DNA of 64,000 bases, taken from the NCBI GenBank assembly GCA_029260735.1, contig JAJDCR010000089.1, positions 33,902 to 97,901 of the forward strand, read 5' to 3'. Under the pieces are notes generated by a model. The model worked only from the letters and a program-made list of their open reading frames with translations. It did no database searches and was not told the origin of the DNA. The stretch is from Planctomycetota bacterium (lineage in GTDB: Bacteria > Planctomycetota > Uabimicrobiia > Uabimicrobiales > Uabimicrobiaceae). This document shows, piece by piece, positions 35,748-44,316 of this stretch (positions within the stretch are counted from its first letter, which is position 1; the number at the start of each line of letters is the position of its first letter). The position numbers and the translations under genes are program-made.

Positions 35748-35780
35748 GTTGAAACATCCCCGAAAGGAAAGGGGATCAAC
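35748..35780 (+). terminator. Hairpin downstream of the LRV gene
   Basis: ATCCCC (35756-35761) pairs with GGGGAT (35771-35776), with outer GTTG/CAAC pairs. The surrounding sequence (CTGTTGAAA and GTAGCCGTGGGTTTTTAGC) weakly resembles parts of the MITE-like element at 53754-53987, so this may be a relic of the same family. Confidence 0.35.
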
Positions 35781-35805
35781 GTGAGTAGCCGTGGGTTTTT
35801 AGCTC

Positions 35806-36507
35806 CTAGTCACCACAACCTATTCGGCCAAAAGGTGTTTTGATACAAGGCGGCCATACACCTACCCCAAAGGTCAAAAAAAGAATGTGAATTTCGACAC
35901 CTTCTTTTAAGCCTATTTTAAAACCGACAAGAGAGGTAAACGCTTCTAGCTGAAGACCTGTTCTCGTTGTCGTAAGCTGCATACCCAAAATCTTATGGGT
36001 GTAGTCTTTGCCTATAGCCAGGGGCTGCAAGTCAAAAGAAACCTTGGCTTTTTTTAACACCCAAGCTGGATACGTATTGCTATTAGGGCCCAGAAAGAAA
36101 TATCTTTTTTTGAAAGGATACACGTCTGGCTCTTCCAGCACAGCATTTATTCTCTGAGCAACTTTTCCTTCCCATTGCTCTGCCACATGGAACTTATACC
36201 CACCATCAACATCTCGATCAGGGGAAAAAAGATCTTTTCGTAAATGCCATCCCGAGTAGTTATCTGAATACTGCCAAACTTCCCATCTTGTCCACTTCTT
36301 CTCGGAAGGATCAAACACTATGAACCAGTAGTGGACAGCTATGAATTTTAAAACACTGGGAAGATAAGCATATCGCAGTTGGACAATAAATTTATGAGGA
36401 GAGCTAGATGAACCATAGATTCTTTTAGCGGATACTACCTTGTAGATTCTCCCTAGTGTGCAAAGTACACCAATGGATGTTAAAATATAGATAACTTCGT
36501 TGCTCAT
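35806..36507 (-). CDS. DUF3750 family protein
   Basis: A 233-residue protein with one N-terminal hydrophobic helix (~residues 5-22). The body matches my memory of DUF3750: AVHYWFIVFDP near position 60, the hallmark GPNSNTYPAWVL (~145) and AIGKDY, then GLQLEAFTSLVGFKIGL, HILFLTFGV and KTPFGRIG at the end. The function of the family is not established. It lies next to a PEP-CTERM gene on the same strand (29 bp gap). Confidence 0.8.
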   Translation of the reverse strand: MSNEVIYILTSIGVLCTLGRIYKVVSAKRIYGSSSSPHKFIVQLRYAYLPSVLKFIAVHYWFIVFDPSEKKWTRWEVWQYSDNYSGWHLRKDLFSPDRDVDGGYKFHVAEQWEGKVAQRINAVLEEPDVYPFKKRYFFLGPNSNTYPAWVLKKAKVSFDLQPLAIGKDYTHKILGMQLTTTRTGLQLEAFTSLVGFKIGLKEGVEIHILFLTFGVGVWPPCIKTPFGRIGCGD

Positions 36508-36536
36508 AACTTAAATCTAGGTTTGCTAACTTTTGG

Positions 36537-37367
36537 CTATGTCTTAAACCGACAGGTATTAATAGATAAGATTTTACAAAAGAGTAGGATGCTTAAAAGG
36601 GCAAGAGAAGAAGGTTCTGGTACAGCAGGAACAGGAGCATCAAAACTGGTAGAGATATCAAACTGATTTTCAAGAAAACCTCCCACTGTATTCATTTCTG
36701 TGCTATCAAGTAGACGATTATATATAAGAATAGAGCTAATTTCTCCAAAGAAAAATCGGGAACTTCCCGGGCGCTGGCCTATTTCATTTACCGAAATGCT
36801 ACCAGAAACAGTACTAGCTGCAACAGAAATGCCATTTTCCAATATGTTTACCGAACCTCCACTGCTCCGAGTTACCGTCAAAATAGTATCCACTGTAGGA
36901 GCTGCACCATTGCCAATAAACTGCGTATTGCCATAAAAATACCGATCGGCATCGTTCATTAGTAAACTACTGCTGCCCCCAAGCCAAGCTCCTCTATTGT
37001 TACCATTGTCGAACATTCTTGTCACAATGAAAATGGTTTCAGAAGAGGTAGTTATATTATTGCTTAAATTATATTGCTCAGAACTACTGGCGTTAATAAA
37101 ACCAAGAGTAGCTCTGCCGTTCATATCTGTGGCAGAGTAAGTAGCACCAACAGAAGCTGTCGCAGTGATATTGTTGCTGCTTTTATCCTTCCATTCCCGC
37201 ACTACTCCGTTAAAACTACTATCTGATGGATTGAAACCATTTGCATCTAAAACAGTTGAATCATCTGTTGCATCTAGCCACAGTTGTAAATCACTTACAG
37301 AAATGGGGTTAGCTGACAAAGTAGATAAAAAAAGGAAAACTAATCCTGAAAAAAACAATTTATTCAC
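36537..37367 (-). CDS. PEP-CTERM protein with LamG/concanavalin-like domain
   Basis: A 276-residue exported protein. Signal peptide, then a domain opening LQLWLDATD, VREWKDKSSNN and later FFFGEISSILIYNRLLD, which matches concanavalin/LamG-type modules common in surface proteins. The tail VPEPSSLALL with a basic end is the PEP-CTERM signal. I prefer GTG 37367 to ATG 37373 because AAAGGAG is 6 nt from the GTG but abuts the ATG. A close relative in domain plan is at 41749. Confidence 0.82.
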   Translation of the reverse strand: MNKLFFSGLVFLFLSTLSANPISVSDLQLWLDATDDSTVLDANGFNPSDSSFNGVVREWKDKSSNNITATASVGATYSATDMNGRATLGFINASSSEQYNLSNNITTSSETIFIVTRMFDNGNNRGAWLGGSSSLLMNDADRYFYGNTQFIGNGAAPTVDTILTVTRSSGGSVNILENGISVAASTVSGSISVNEIGQRPGSSRFFFGEISSILIYNRLLDSTEMNTVGGFLENQFDISTSFDAPVPAVPEPSSLALLSILLFCKILSINTCRFKT

Positions 37368-37582
37368 AATCATCTCCTTTAGTAAATAACAATTGTCTTA
37401 ATATTGTATATTTGGAAAAAAACTAGTAAAACCTATTATCACAAATCTCCGTTATTGCTGCAAGTTTTTTTCAGAACTCCATATTAAGACAACTGTTATT
37501 TAAGAGAAATTTCTACTTACCAAACTAGTATTTAAATATCTAAGAACAAATCCCTAGCATCTTATTATAAAATATCCTGAAG

Positions 37583-38356
37583 TTATCCAGGTAGTCCGAC
37601 AATATAGGTTACTCTGCTGCCAAAAAGACCACTACGATAATCGATATCCCATTGATAATCGTTTGCCTTTAAATTGGAAATTAACTTTTCCAATTCAGCA
37701 TGAGAGTATGTCCTGAATATAGAAACTATTCCATCAAAGCAAACAAACAGAGGAATAAAAGGTAAAATGTAAGTTAAGAGGAGCCTTTTATATTGAAAAG
37801 GCTTAATAAAAGGAGTGCAAAGTAAAACTAAAAAAGGCGAGAGTAAAACCAGCAAGAAAGTGCGTATTCTTTTATCTGTGATCTCGAAAATAGCAATAGG
37901 GGCCGTCTTGTCGATAGCATCCTCTAAAATCTTTTTTGCGGTATGAGGCGGAAAATGATGTAGTGCTGTAAACAATGTTCTAAAGCCATAAATTTCATCC
38001 GGGATATTCACAGCATCGACAGATTTTTTGATATGCCGAACTCTTCCCTCTGACTGTTTCTCTATACATTGAAATTGATCTAAGTTGGGATATTTATCTG
38101 TTAAGAAAATCTCGATGGCGCTATCATTTTCCACTAGCCCTTTGCCAATTTCTAAAATAGGGCCAGAGCCTCCTGAGCACAAATCAATAATGCAACTCCG
38201 GCGGCTTTTGCTCAGAGCTTCTTTCAAAACAGGAATAATCGGGTTGTAAAGTTTAAACTTAGAGAAAAAGAATTGCAAGTAGTCGGTCATATAGTTGCGA
38301 AATACTTTCGGAAACCACTCTAAATCTTCCAGCTCAAAAAATTGAATTCTCGGCAT
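37583..38356 (-). CDS. Class I SAM-dependent methyltransferase-like protein
   Basis: A 257-residue protein. IIDLCSGGSGPILEI (~residue 54) is the SAM-binding glycine-rich motif I, FLTDKYP is the acidic residue of motif II and FTALHHF is a later motif. Two hydrophobic helices (~165-182 and 190-210) suggest membrane association, unusual for a plain methyltransferase. The N terminus IQFFELEDLEWFP resembles a recurrent family in PVC and other bacteria. The methyl acceptor is unknown, perhaps a lipid or quinone-like substrate given the helices. Confidence 0.72.
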   Translation of the reverse strand: MPRIQFFELEDLEWFPKVFRNYMTDYLQFFFSKFKLYNPIIPVLKEALSKSRRSCIIDLCSGGSGPILEIGKGLVENDSAIEIFLTDKYPNLDQFQCIEKQSEGRVRHIKKSVDAVNIPDEIYGFRTLFTALHHFPPHTAKKILEDAIDKTAPIAIFEITDKRIRTFLLVLLSPFLVLLCTPFIKPFQYKRLLLTYILPFIPLFVCFDGIVSIFRTYSHAELEKLISNLKANDYQWDIDYRSGLFGSRVTYIVGLPG

Positions 38357-38528
38357 AATAATATCTTTATTTCTAGTTCTGAAGTTTTATTACATTTTTA
38401 TCGTGAAAAACAATTCTATCAAAAGTAATGTTGAAGAATGAACGAAAAATTTCTTTCTCTAAAATCTCTTTTTTGTTATTTTGGTCTTTTATAATATTTA
38501 ATCAATGGTCTAGGTCGGGAGAAAAAAA

Positions 38529-39401
38529 ATGCGTTATTCTTATTTTACTATGATGGTTTTACTGGTACTTTCTTCAGCTATGGCTCAAGGGCCTGTCTTT
38601 CAAGCTCCCAAGAAAAGTGGAATTGTGGAGTCTGGCTTACTTACAGAAATTTCTGGCTTGGTCGCTAGTCGCACCCAAACGAAGGTTTTATGGGCTCATA
38701 ACGATTCAGGAGATACGCCTCGGGTTTTTGCCCTGAGTACCAGCGGCAAACATCTTGGCATCTATAACTTGGTAGGCGCTCAGGCTATTGATTGGGAAGA
38801 TATTGCCATCGGTCCTGGTCCCGTGGCGGGAGAGAGCTATCTTTATATTGGAGACATTGGGGATAATGCCCAAAAACGCTCCTCTATCGTTGTTTACCGA
38901 GTGAAAGAACCCAAGGTTAATATTAACCAAGCTCCGGTTGAAATGAACTTAGAAGGAGTGGAGAAGATCACTTTGCACTACCCTGATCAAGCACATGATT
39001 CGGAAGTATTGATGGTAGATCCCAAAAACAGTGATATCTATATAGTGACAAAGCGAGATATTCCTTCTCGGGTCTATACAGTAAAAATTAGCGATAAGAA
39101 CCCTGCCGTTCTTACGATGAAATACAAGGGCGATATTCCTTGGGCAGCGGTTGTCGGAGGAGATATTTCTCCCACACGCGACGAGATTATTGTGCGCGGT
39201 TACTTCAACGCTTTTATTTGGCAACGCTCTCAGAGATTTGATTTGTGGGAAGAGGTTTTCAGTACACAGCCTTACAGCATTCCCCTGGAATATGAACCCC
39301 AAGGAGAAGCTATTTGTTTTGATGCAAAAGGCAAAGGTTACTATACCGTAAGCGAAAACACACATCAACCTCTCTATTATTTTGCTCGGATTTCCGAGTA
39401 G
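38529..39401 (+). CDS. Secreted beta-propeller-like hypothetical protein
   Basis: A 290-residue protein with a signal peptide (MRYSYFTMMVLLVLSSAMA). Recurrent blade-like phrases EISGLVAS, LWAHNDSGDTP, DWEDIAIGP and LYIGDIGDNAQ suggest a beta-propeller. I know similar uncharacterised proteins with the HNDSG and DxEDIA motifs in several bacteria. No catalytic residues are evident. CGGGAG lies upstream of ATG 38529. Followed by a hairpin at 39465. Confidence 0.65.
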   Translation: MRYSYFTMMVLLVLSSAMAQGPVFQAPKKSGIVESGLLTEISGLVASRTQTKVLWAHNDSGDTPRVFALSTSGKHLGIYNLVGAQAIDWEDIAIGPGPVAGESYLYIGDIGDNAQKRSSIVVYRVKEPKVNINQAPVEMNLEGVEKITLHYPDQAHDSEVLMVDPKNSDIYIVTKRDIPSRVYTVKISDKNPAVLTMKYKGDIPWAAVVGGDISPTRDEIIVRGYFNAFIWQRSQRFDLWEEVFSTQPYSIPLEYEPQGEAICFDAKGKGYYTVSENTHQPLYYFARISE

Positions 39402-39464
39402 GGATATGTAAAAGACATAGCTGAAACCGTTTTTCGAGGGACTGAGTGGGGTAGGTTTTTTATG

Positions 39465-39495
39465 TGGATCACCGTTTGGGTTGAGTGGTGATCCA
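39465..39495. terminator. Hairpin between convergent genes
   Basis: TGGATCACC (39465-39473) pairs with GGTGATCCA (39487-39495), a perfect 9-bp stem, between the convergent ends of the secreted protein gene and a PEP-CTERM gene. A T-run lies on its left side, so it works best as a minus-strand terminator. Confidence 0.5.
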
Positions 39496-39515
39496 TAAAC
39501 TAAAAGACTCAATAA

Positions 39516-40205
39516 CTAGCTACGTTTTTTATAACTAACTCCGCCAATCAAAAATCCTAGCAAACAGAGGAGAGCGGTTCCAGGCTCAGGAACAGCGACA
39601 ACTTCCTCAAAATCTACTGTCAACAAAGGACGAAGTGATTGTGTGGAAGCATCGTCACTATGAACTTGATATCCATCACCTGTAGAGTTAAAGAGAATAA
39701 GACCTAAGTTTGTTGCCCCACTACTCCATGCTTGAACAGCACTAGTAATATCTATAGCACTTATTAATGAGTTGGGAACAAAACTACCTGCCGGAGTGCT
39801 CGCGTAATTAACTCCAGGCACAGTATTAAAGTTATTAAAGGTAACAGTGTTCTCATTCCAATTTGTGAATACTTGGTAAATATTATGAGTAGATGGAGAA
39901 GTATTACCATTACTTGTAAAAGTTAATGAAGCACTGTTGATGGTAGATCCTGATGTAATTTGTCCATTAGCTCCTCCGAACATATCAGAAAAGCGAATCA
40001 AAAACATTTGCGTAGCACTTGCCTCTGCCCCATCTGTGTTCAAAAGAACATCGCCACCAAAATTAGCATTAGGATCAAAACTGGCTAAGCGAGCAGCATC
40101 TGTATTAGAAAAAGCAGAACCATCGCCTTGTTGAAAAGTTAGTTGAGTTGCTTGGCAAGGAATAGCGACTAAAGCAGCGACAAGCAACAATATAGAAGTT
40201 TTCAT
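39516..40205 (-). CDS. PEP-CTERM protein with DNRLRE-like domain
   Basis: A 229-residue exported protein. Signal peptide MKTSILLLVAALVAIPCQA. The body has the DNRLRE-type pattern: LIRFSDMFG, INSASLTF, WNENTVTFNNF and ITSAVQAWSSGATNLGLIL, with a final LRPLLTVDF. The tail is VPEPGTALLCLLG ending KKRS. DNRLRE domains occur in surface and polysaccharide-associated proteins. Ribosome site AGGGA upstream of ATG 40205. Confidence 0.82.
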   Translation of the reverse strand: MKTSILLLVAALVAIPCQATQLTFQQGDGSAFSNTDAARLASFDPNANFGGDVLLNTDGAEASATQMFLIRFSDMFGGANGQITSGSTINSASLTFTSNGNTSPSTHNIYQVFTNWNENTVTFNNFNTVPGVNYASTPAGSFVPNSLISAIDITSAVQAWSSGATNLGLILFNSTGDGYQVHSDDASTQSLRPLLTVDFEEVVAVPEPGTALLCLLGFLIGGVSYKKRS

Positions 40206-40560
40206 TTACATTTCCCTCGAAATATAGCTTCTTAAAAAGAGAATAAGCACAATATATCATTGCTATATACTATAATAGTAAAGCTTAAAATTCAACAAAA
40301 AATATAATAATAACAGCATCGATCATTTCTTGGGCCAATGTTCAAGATAAAGTAATGTGAGGGAGGGGGAGGTTTGATTGAAACGGTTTTTGATCATCGC
40401 TTTCTAAAACCGTTTACCTAGAGCATCTTCTGAGGAGAAAAACTATGCGGAGTTTATTTTACTACGCAACAGACGCTTGCTTTTCATCTTGAAAAAGCAA
40501 GCGTCTGTTGAGTCTGTTGAATTTGTGAGGTTTATCTAAGGGATCACTTCAGATTATGGA
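40206..40560. other. Intergenic region with a long hairpin
   Basis: No gene is seen. The main feature is the perfect 18-bp stem-loop at 40467-40510, just past the end of the secreted Asn-rich protein gene. The rest is AT-rich with a short purine run (GAGGGAGGGGGAGG, around 40360). Confidence 0.45.
40467..40510 (-). terminator. Long perfect stem-loop
   Basis: CAACAGACGCTTGCTTTT (40467-40484) pairs perfectly with 40493-40510 around an 8-nt loop. On the minus strand it follows the Asn-rich protein gene at ~50 bp, so it probably ends that transcript, although no T-run follows. Confidence 0.5.
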
Positions 40561-41148
40561 TTATCTGTAGTTTCGAGAATTGTATTTTCGAGAATTGTAG
40601 TTTCGAGAATTATGGCTCTGAGAATTTTTACCATTATAACGTTTGGAGACATTCTGAATCTGAATGATATTTCCTCGGAGATCATTTACTCGGACAGAAA
40701 TTCCTTGTTTGTTAAAAGACCCTGTAAGAAGAGTTTGAACCAATGTGTTTTCATTTTGTCTTTTTGAGGTTACTCTAAGCTTAACCGCATAGCCACGACC
40801 AGAATTTTGAAGCCTTCCGAGAACTTGAACATTGCGAGAATTGCCAACTTGAGCAAGAGTATTCTGAACTCTTTGGCGATAATAAGGCGCTTCAAAATTA
40901 GAGAAAAGCAAGGTATATTCTTTGGTTACATTTCTATTGTACGAAGAGTGGTTGTAAGAGGAATTATTCCTTTGGTTATACTGATTTTGAATAGGGGCAT
41001 AACGAGTTTTTCCTCTAAAATATTGTTTTTCCAATTTAGCCTGCCGAGGATTAACCTGCCGAGAATAAGAATCATTGTCACAGCTTTGAGAAAATAGAGA
41101 AATCGGCAATAATCCTGCAAGTGCAACGAAAGTAACTAGCTTTTTCAT
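40561..41148 (-). CDS. Secreted Asn/Ser/Tyr-rich hypothetical protein
   Basis: A 195-residue protein with a signal peptide (MKKLVTFVALAGLLPISLFS) followed by a Cys. Low-complexity Asn/Ser/Tyr/Arg segments lie on both sides of a central folded part (TLLFSNFEAPYYRQRVQNTLA, given here in its key residues, and VQVLGRLQNSGRGYAVKLRVTS). The end is a repeated YNSRN/YNSRK encoded by a 15-bp tandem repeat. ATG 41148 has AAGGAG ~6 nt upstream; the frame runs on to 41205 without a ribosome site. Function unknown. Confidence 0.65.
   Translation of the reverse strand: MKKLVTFVALAGLLPISLFSQSCDNDSYSRQVNPRQAKLEKQYFRGKTRYAPIQNQYNQRNNSSYNHSSYNRNVTKEYTLLFSNFEAPYYRQRVQNTLAQVGNSRNVQVLGRLQNSGRGYAVKLRVTSKRQNENTLVQTLLTGSFNKQGISVRVNDLRGNIIQIQNVSKRYNGKNSQSHNSRNYNSRKYNSRNYR
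40567..40611 (-). repeat. 15-bp tandem repeat, three copies, in coding sequence
   Basis: Units at 40567-40581, 40582-40596 and 40597-40611 differ at one position. They encode the Arg/Asn/Tyr/Ser pentapeptide repeats at the end of the secreted protein. Confidence 0.75.
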
Positions 41149-41748
41149 ACTAGGCTCCTTTTTGGTTATAACTACTTGTCTTTGTTTTGGTTTCTTTAAC
41201 CACACAAATAATAGTTAATGCAAGAGGTGTGCCATTCGCTAAAAAAAACAAATGGGACAATCTGAAACCTAGGAAGAATAAAGAGAGAAGAGCGATTGTT
41301 TTTTTCACGCTATTGCTTTAGATAAAAAGAAAGAGGCTTTAATTTTCGTTTGCCGTGCATATTTTGCACTAGCCTTGCGCATTCTTTGCTCACCTAGAAA
41401 ATTTTTTGATTAAGGAATTGATAACTTCTTTGGCCCATTTTTGTTTTCACTTCTTTTATTTACCCAAAATTCCTCAAGCCCTTATTTTTATTCGCTAAAA
41501 TCACGTCTGCCACAAGTTTTTTAAAAAAGCATATAATATAAAATTTTAAAATCCAACAAAAAACATAGCAATCGTAATAATAGTAACAATTTCAAAACAA
41601 AACTTTAATGATCCAACCATTGATAACGAAATGTTATATTTGAAATTTTTGTTTTAATTTTGTAAACTAGGACATATCTAAAATAGACCCTAACATAAAT
41701 ATAAATAATAGTTTATTTTATAAATATCTCTAACTAGAAAGAAACAAT
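41149..41748. other. Long AT-rich divergent intergenic region
   Basis: This 600-bp stretch separates two divergent exported-protein genes. I see no coding frame, no RNA gene and no clear promoter; it is strongly AT-rich with several runs of A and T. Confidence 0.4.
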
Positions 41749-42642
41749 ATGATGAAGTTACTTCTTGTTGTTGTTATATTATTCGGAATACCTATCTATG
41801 CTTTACCTGTTACTAGCGGTTTACAGGTTCATTTTGATGCTTCAAATATAAATGGCAACAGCAGCCAACCTAGTAATGGTTCAGTTGTCCCAAGTTGGCA
41901 AGACTTAAGTGGCAATAATCAAAATGCTTCTGCTAGTAGTGATCCTGTTTTCCAATCATCGGGAGCAGGTAGTAATAATCTTGCTTTTATTGATTTTGAT
42001 GGTGGAAGTGATCGCTTAGATTCCTCTTTCTCTATAGGAGAAAATGATATTACTATGTTTGTAGTGTTTCGCAAAGATGCCCAAGATACAGATGCTGGTT
42101 CTGCCAATAGACAAATTGTTTCTGGATCGGCTTCCACACAACGAGTATCTTTTTATACAGGGGGCGGACAAACTGGTACTCCAGATCGAACTGTATGGGC
42201 TTATGGCGGAGTAGGATCTTCTCGAAATGAAATTGGATTCAATTTATCACATAACGATGGTAATTTTCATATTTTCACAGGTATTGGCGATCAAAATGAT
42301 GCTGCTCAGGGTTCCAAAACAATTCACTCTGAGGCTTTTCTCGATGGAGTATTACAAGGGACTAGCGATAGAACGAATGCTTCCATTGTTGGTGGAACCT
42401 TACAAGTAGGAGGCGACAACACCTGCTGTAGTGGCGCACGGCATTTTAATGGTGGCATTGCAGAGGTGATTGTTTTTGATCGAGCACTTGTTAATGATGA
42501 ACTTAATAATGTAGGCTCTTTTCTTGCCAATAAATATGGCATTAACACAGCTTTTGCCGTTGTTCCAGAGCCAGCTACCTATATTTATGCGATTATGATG
42601 TTATTCTTTTGTCTAAGAAAAAGCCTGTTTTCCTCTTTATAA
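41749..42642 (+). CDS. PEP-CTERM protein with LamG/concanavalin-like domain
   Basis: A 297-residue exported protein. Signal peptide (MMKLLLVVVILFGIPIYA), then LQVHFDASN, VPSWQDLSGNN and FNGGIAEVIVFDRAL, the LamG-like layout seen also in the protein at 36537. The tail VPEPATYIYAIMMLFF ends in a short basic stretch. ATG 41749 or 41752 could start it; AGAAAGA is upstream. Probably surface-displayed glycan- or protein-binding; ligand unknown. Confidence 0.82.
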   Translation: MMKLLLVVVILFGIPIYALPVTSGLQVHFDASNINGNSSQPSNGSVVPSWQDLSGNNQNASASSDPVFQSSGAGSNNLAFIDFDGGSDRLDSSFSIGENDITMFVVFRKDAQDTDAGSANRQIVSGSASTQRVSFYTGGGQTGTPDRTVWAYGGVGSSRNEIGFNLSHNDGNFHIFTGIGDQNDAAQGSKTIHSEAFLDGVLQGTSDRTNASIVGGTLQVGGDNTCCSGARHFNGGIAEVIVFDRALVNDELNNVGSFLANKYGINTAFAVVPEPATYIYAIMMLFFCLRKSLFSSL

Positions 42643-42725
42643 CCCAATACCAGTGTTTCTCCTCAATTCTTGGCGCGATAATCAACTGATCTGAGAAGTG
42701 CTATAACTTCCGCTAGATCAAAAAC

Positions 42726-44021
42726 CTAGCTCAGCTTATAAACCTTAACCGGAACATCTCGTCCCTTCACGGGAACTTCTCCCAAGCAATCCGCTTTCTC
42801 AACTTTATCGGAAACCGCTTGCCAAACTTCTTCTGAAACTAAGAGTTTCGCAGAAAATTGTTTGTTGAGTTGCTCGATTCGGGCAGCTACGTTGACTACA
42901 TCTCCGATAACTGTGTACTCTTTACGTAAGCGAGAGCCAATACTTCCGGTGACGGCTTTTCCGGCGTGAAGACCAATTCCGACTCCAATTTTTGGGATAT
43001 TACCCGCTTCGCTTTCTTCTTCTACTCTAGCAATAATTTCCTGGGCTGCTTTGACAGCGTTTTGAGATCCTCTTCCATCTGAAATGGGGGCTCCGAAGAT
43101 GGCCATAAAGCCGTCTCCGAGGAATTTATTAATGATTCCATTGTTGTTATTGACTATTTCGATCATAAAATCAAAGAGAACGTTCAGGAAATCAACTATC
43201 TCTTCTGGTTTACGGTTTTCGGAAAAAGTTGTAAAGCCTCGAATATCTAGGAACATGATGCAAACGTCGGAAATTTCACTATCGAGTTCTTTCTTTTGGG
43301 AGAGAAGTTTATCGACAACACTGGGGGAAACGTGCTGGCCAAATATACCGACTACTCGGTTACGCTCTTCTAGCATGACAATCGATTTATCGATTCTTTT
43401 ACGAATTTCATGAGTGACAAAACCGGCTGCAACTCCGGCCATCATAATTAAAGCACCTTTGATTACTTGGGGAACCACATCGACAAGCATATGGTTGGCT
43501 TCTTCTCCTAGGTCTGGCATAAATCCAATGGCTATAATCATATACTGCACAGCGGCGACTGATCCCATAAATAAGCAAATTCGGTAGTCTAGTTGAAGGG
43601 CAGAGAGTATGATAAAAACAAAATAAATAAATACGATGGGAGAAATGAGAGCGTAGGGAAGAGTAAAAGGGGCGGCCACTAACAAAATGAAAACTGTGGG
43701 AATGGTTGCCTCGACAAAGGCATTAACATAGCGAAGTAACTTAGGAAATTTCTCCTTCTTTCGAACTAAGGAAGAAATTGTATGATGAGCCACTGCTAAA
43801 TAGCAGATAATGGAGATGAAGAAAATGTAAATCCAAAAAATAGGAACTTCTCGTTGCCTCATCTCGGTATACTCTTCTGGAATAATATGATGAACAGAGA
43901 GAACGATACAAAGTCCGATCAAAAAAAATATCTCAAGTATAGCAACCCTTAGTTTTTCCCCTAACAAAATTTCTTGCTCAAATCGTTGGTGAAAAACTTG
44001 TTCGTTTTGCTTTGCCTCCAT
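42726..44021 (-). CDS. Membrane adenylate cyclase (class III)
   Basis: A 431-residue protein. About six transmembrane helices (residues ~25-205) precede a class III nucleotide cyclase domain (~235-431). The metal-binding Asp are in FLDIRGFT (~261) and GDGFMAIFG (~302). The adenine-selecting Lys and Asp are in NKFLGDG and VIGDVVN, which favours ATP as substrate over GTP. It makes cAMP on the inner face of the membrane. It is divergent from the second cyclase at 44317. Confidence 0.85.
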   Translation of the reverse strand: MEAKQNEQVFHQRFEQEILLGEKLRVAILEIFFLIGLCIVLSVHHIIPEEYTEMRQREVPIFWIYIFFISIICYLAVAHHTISSLVRKKEKFPKLLRYVNAFVEATIPTVFILLVAAPFTLPYALISPIVFIYFVFIILSALQLDYRICLFMGSVAAVQYMIIAIGFMPDLGEEANHMLVDVVPQVIKGALIMMAGVAAGFVTHEIRKRIDKSIVMLEERNRVVGIFGQHVSPSVVDKLLSQKKELDSEISDVCIMFLDIRGFTTFSENRKPEEIVDFLNVLFDFMIEIVNNNNGIINKFLGDGFMAIFGAPISDGRGSQNAVKAAQEIIARVEEESEAGNIPKIGVGIGLHAGKAVTGSIGSRLRKEYTVIGDVVNVAARIEQLNKQFSAKLLVSEEVWQAVSDKVEKADCLGEVPVKGRDVPVKVYKLS

Positions 44022-44316
44022 AGTTATCTGCCTTTTCTTGGTTTGCCCAAAATAAAAATTCTATCTAGTTTTGGACTCTATTATAGAGTGTTTAGGAAAC
44101 AGGGCAATGTTTTTTCTCTCGAGTTTTTTACTGAATTTTAATCTAATCTGGTTTTTCTTGGAGTATAAAAAATTTCTTATTCGCTTATGTAAAACATAGT
44201 CTAGAGAAGTTTTCTGTGTACTACTTAAAGGGAATGAGTTATGATATTCTAGCGAAAAAAAAGCTCGGTTTACTTTTTCTTTGTCTCTCATTAACAAGAT
44301 CTACTGGGTACCAAGT